Assembly: GCA_007132315.1 (NCBI GenBank)
Contig: SLOW01000113.1
Location: 1 to 6,791, forward strand
Reading direction: 5' to 3'
DNA length: 6,791 nucleotides
Source: Opitutales bacterium
Lineage (GTDB): Bacteria; Verrucomicrobiota; Verrucomicrobiia; Opitutales; T3Sed10-336
Shown here: in pieces, positions 6,053 through 6,791 of the stretch
How positions within the stretch are numbered: position 1 is the first letter of the stretch
Layout: each line of letters opens with the position of its first letter
Position numbers and translations under genes: made by a program
Notes under the pieces: generated by a model
Told to the model about the DNA's origin: nothing
Databases searched by the model: none
What the model saw: only the letters and a program-made list of their open reading frames with translations

Positions 6053-6791
6053 ATGATGGAGGTGGTCAACACGGTTGTGCCGGTGTTCATCCTGATCGGG
6101 GTGGGCACGCTTCTGTTCCGCCGCTTTTTGGGACCGGAGGTCCTGAAAGGGATCAATTGGCTGACTTATTGGGTCGGACTGCCGGTCCTTCTCTTTATTT
6201 CCATCGCGCGGGCTGACTTGACCGAACCGGCGGCGGCGAACGTTTTCCTGACCGTCCTCGCCGCGACTCTGGCGGTCGTGGCGGCGGGCGCGCTCGCCGT
6301 CCGCTTGATCGGATTACCGGCTTGGGCGGGTGGCACGTTTCTCCAGGCCTCATTCCGGGGCAATCTCGCCTTCATTGGGATTCCGGTGGTGATTTTCGCT
6401 TATCCGGACAGCGACGGCGCCGGTACGCTGGCGGTTCTGACGCTTGCACCCATGATGTTGGTGTACAACGTGCTGTCCGTCCTCGTCCTGCAACGCGGTC
6501 GCAGTGACGGCCGGGGTTGGATCCTGGTGAACCGGATGCTGCGAGCCCTGTTGACCAATCCGTTGATCCTGGCCAGTGCCCTGGGGACGGTCCTGGCGCT
6601 CTCCGGTCAAACGTTGCCGTTTTTCGCCATGCGGTCGCTGGAGGTGCTCGGTCAGATGGCGCCCGGGCTCGCTTTGTTGAGCATTGGGGGGTCGCTGGCC
6701 GTAGTGAAGACCGGGAGCGGGTGGGGGCCGGCCGCTTGGGCGTCCGTGTTGAAGGTGGTTTTTTGCCCGGCCGCCGGCTGGGGGCTCGCCA
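6053..6791 (+). CDS. AEC-family (auxin efflux carrier type) permease, N-terminal part, cut by the right edge
   Basis: Reading from ATG 6053 gives 246 codons with no stop before the window ends; AEC proteins are usually about 300-320 residues, so roughly 60-70 C-terminal residues are missing. It is an inner-membrane protein of the Mem_trans (PF03547) type, probably exporting or importing small organic anions; the substrate is unknown. Hydrophobic segments lie at about 8-24, 38-53, 63-86, 105-117, 126-147, 168-184, 203-218 and 227-246. Family landmarks are VVPVFILIGVG (8-18), LTYWVGLPVLLF (37-48), ASFRGNLAFIGIPV (99-112), which is the most characteristic AEC block, LVYNVLSVLVL (136-146), LLTNPLILA (166-174) and MAPGLALLSIGGSLA (202-216). 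The frame opens after a TGA at 5972-5974, and 6053 and 6056 are adjacent ATGs that both suit the family N-terminus. No good Shine-Dalgarno precedes them. Confidence 0.9.
   Translation, partial: MMEVVNTVVPVFILIGVGTLLFRRFLGPEVLKGINWLTYWVGLPVLLFISIARADLTEPAAANVFLTVLAATLAVVAAGALAVRLIGLPAWAGGTFLQASFRGNLAFIGIPVVIFAYPDSDGAGTLAVLTLAPMMLVYNVLSVLVLQRGRSDGRGWILVNRMLRALLTNPLILASALGTVLALSGQTLPFFAMRSLEVLGQMAPGLALLSIGGSLAVVKTGSGWGPAAWASVLKVVFCPAAGWGLA

Overview
The window is GC-rich, bacterial and densely coded. It holds seven protein genes, two of them cut by the window edges, and no RNA genes, insertion sequences or CRISPR. A close relative of the E. coli YbdG mechanosensitive channel and a secreted LolA-like protein point to a Gram-negative bacterium. 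A proteobacterium, perhaps a gammaproteobacterium, is my best guess. That is an inference from protein resemblance, not a computed placement.

Layout, left to right. (1) A small charged, probably helical or coiled-coil protein on the minus strand starts at 169 and runs off the left edge. (2) A Nudix hydrolase (453-1250, plus) diverges from it; its C-terminus looks like a fused DUF2007-type domain. (3) A ybdG-type MscS-family channel (1231-2535, minus) converges on the Nudix gene and overlaps its last 20 bp. (4) An MFS permease (2571-3824, minus) lies 35 bp upstream of ybdG on the same strand, so the two are probably co-transcribed. (5) After 305 bp without a convincing gene comes a SpoU/TrmH-family RNA 2'-O-methyltransferase (4130-4945, minus). 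(6) A 220-bp divergent promoter region holds a perfect 12-bp inverted repeat (5065-5093). (7) A secreted LolA-like protein (5166-5891, plus) follows. (8) An AEC-family (auxin efflux carrier) permease starts at 6053 on the plus strand and is cut by the right edge.

The genes do not form one recognisable pathway. They are housekeeping and envelope functions: nucleotide or metabolite pyrophosphate hydrolysis, osmotic protection, small-solute transport, rRNA or tRNA modification and a periplasmic protein. I found no sign of a defence island, mobile element, biosynthetic cluster or other new multi-gene system. The points most worth a second look are the Nudix-DUF2007 fusion with its altered Nudix box, the convergent 3' overlap with a hairpin and an apparent C-terminal extension of YbdG, and the inverted repeat between the divergent genes at about 5.08 kb. 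Canonical Shine-Dalgarno sequences are weak or missing before most starts, so starts rest mainly on upstream stops and family N-termini.
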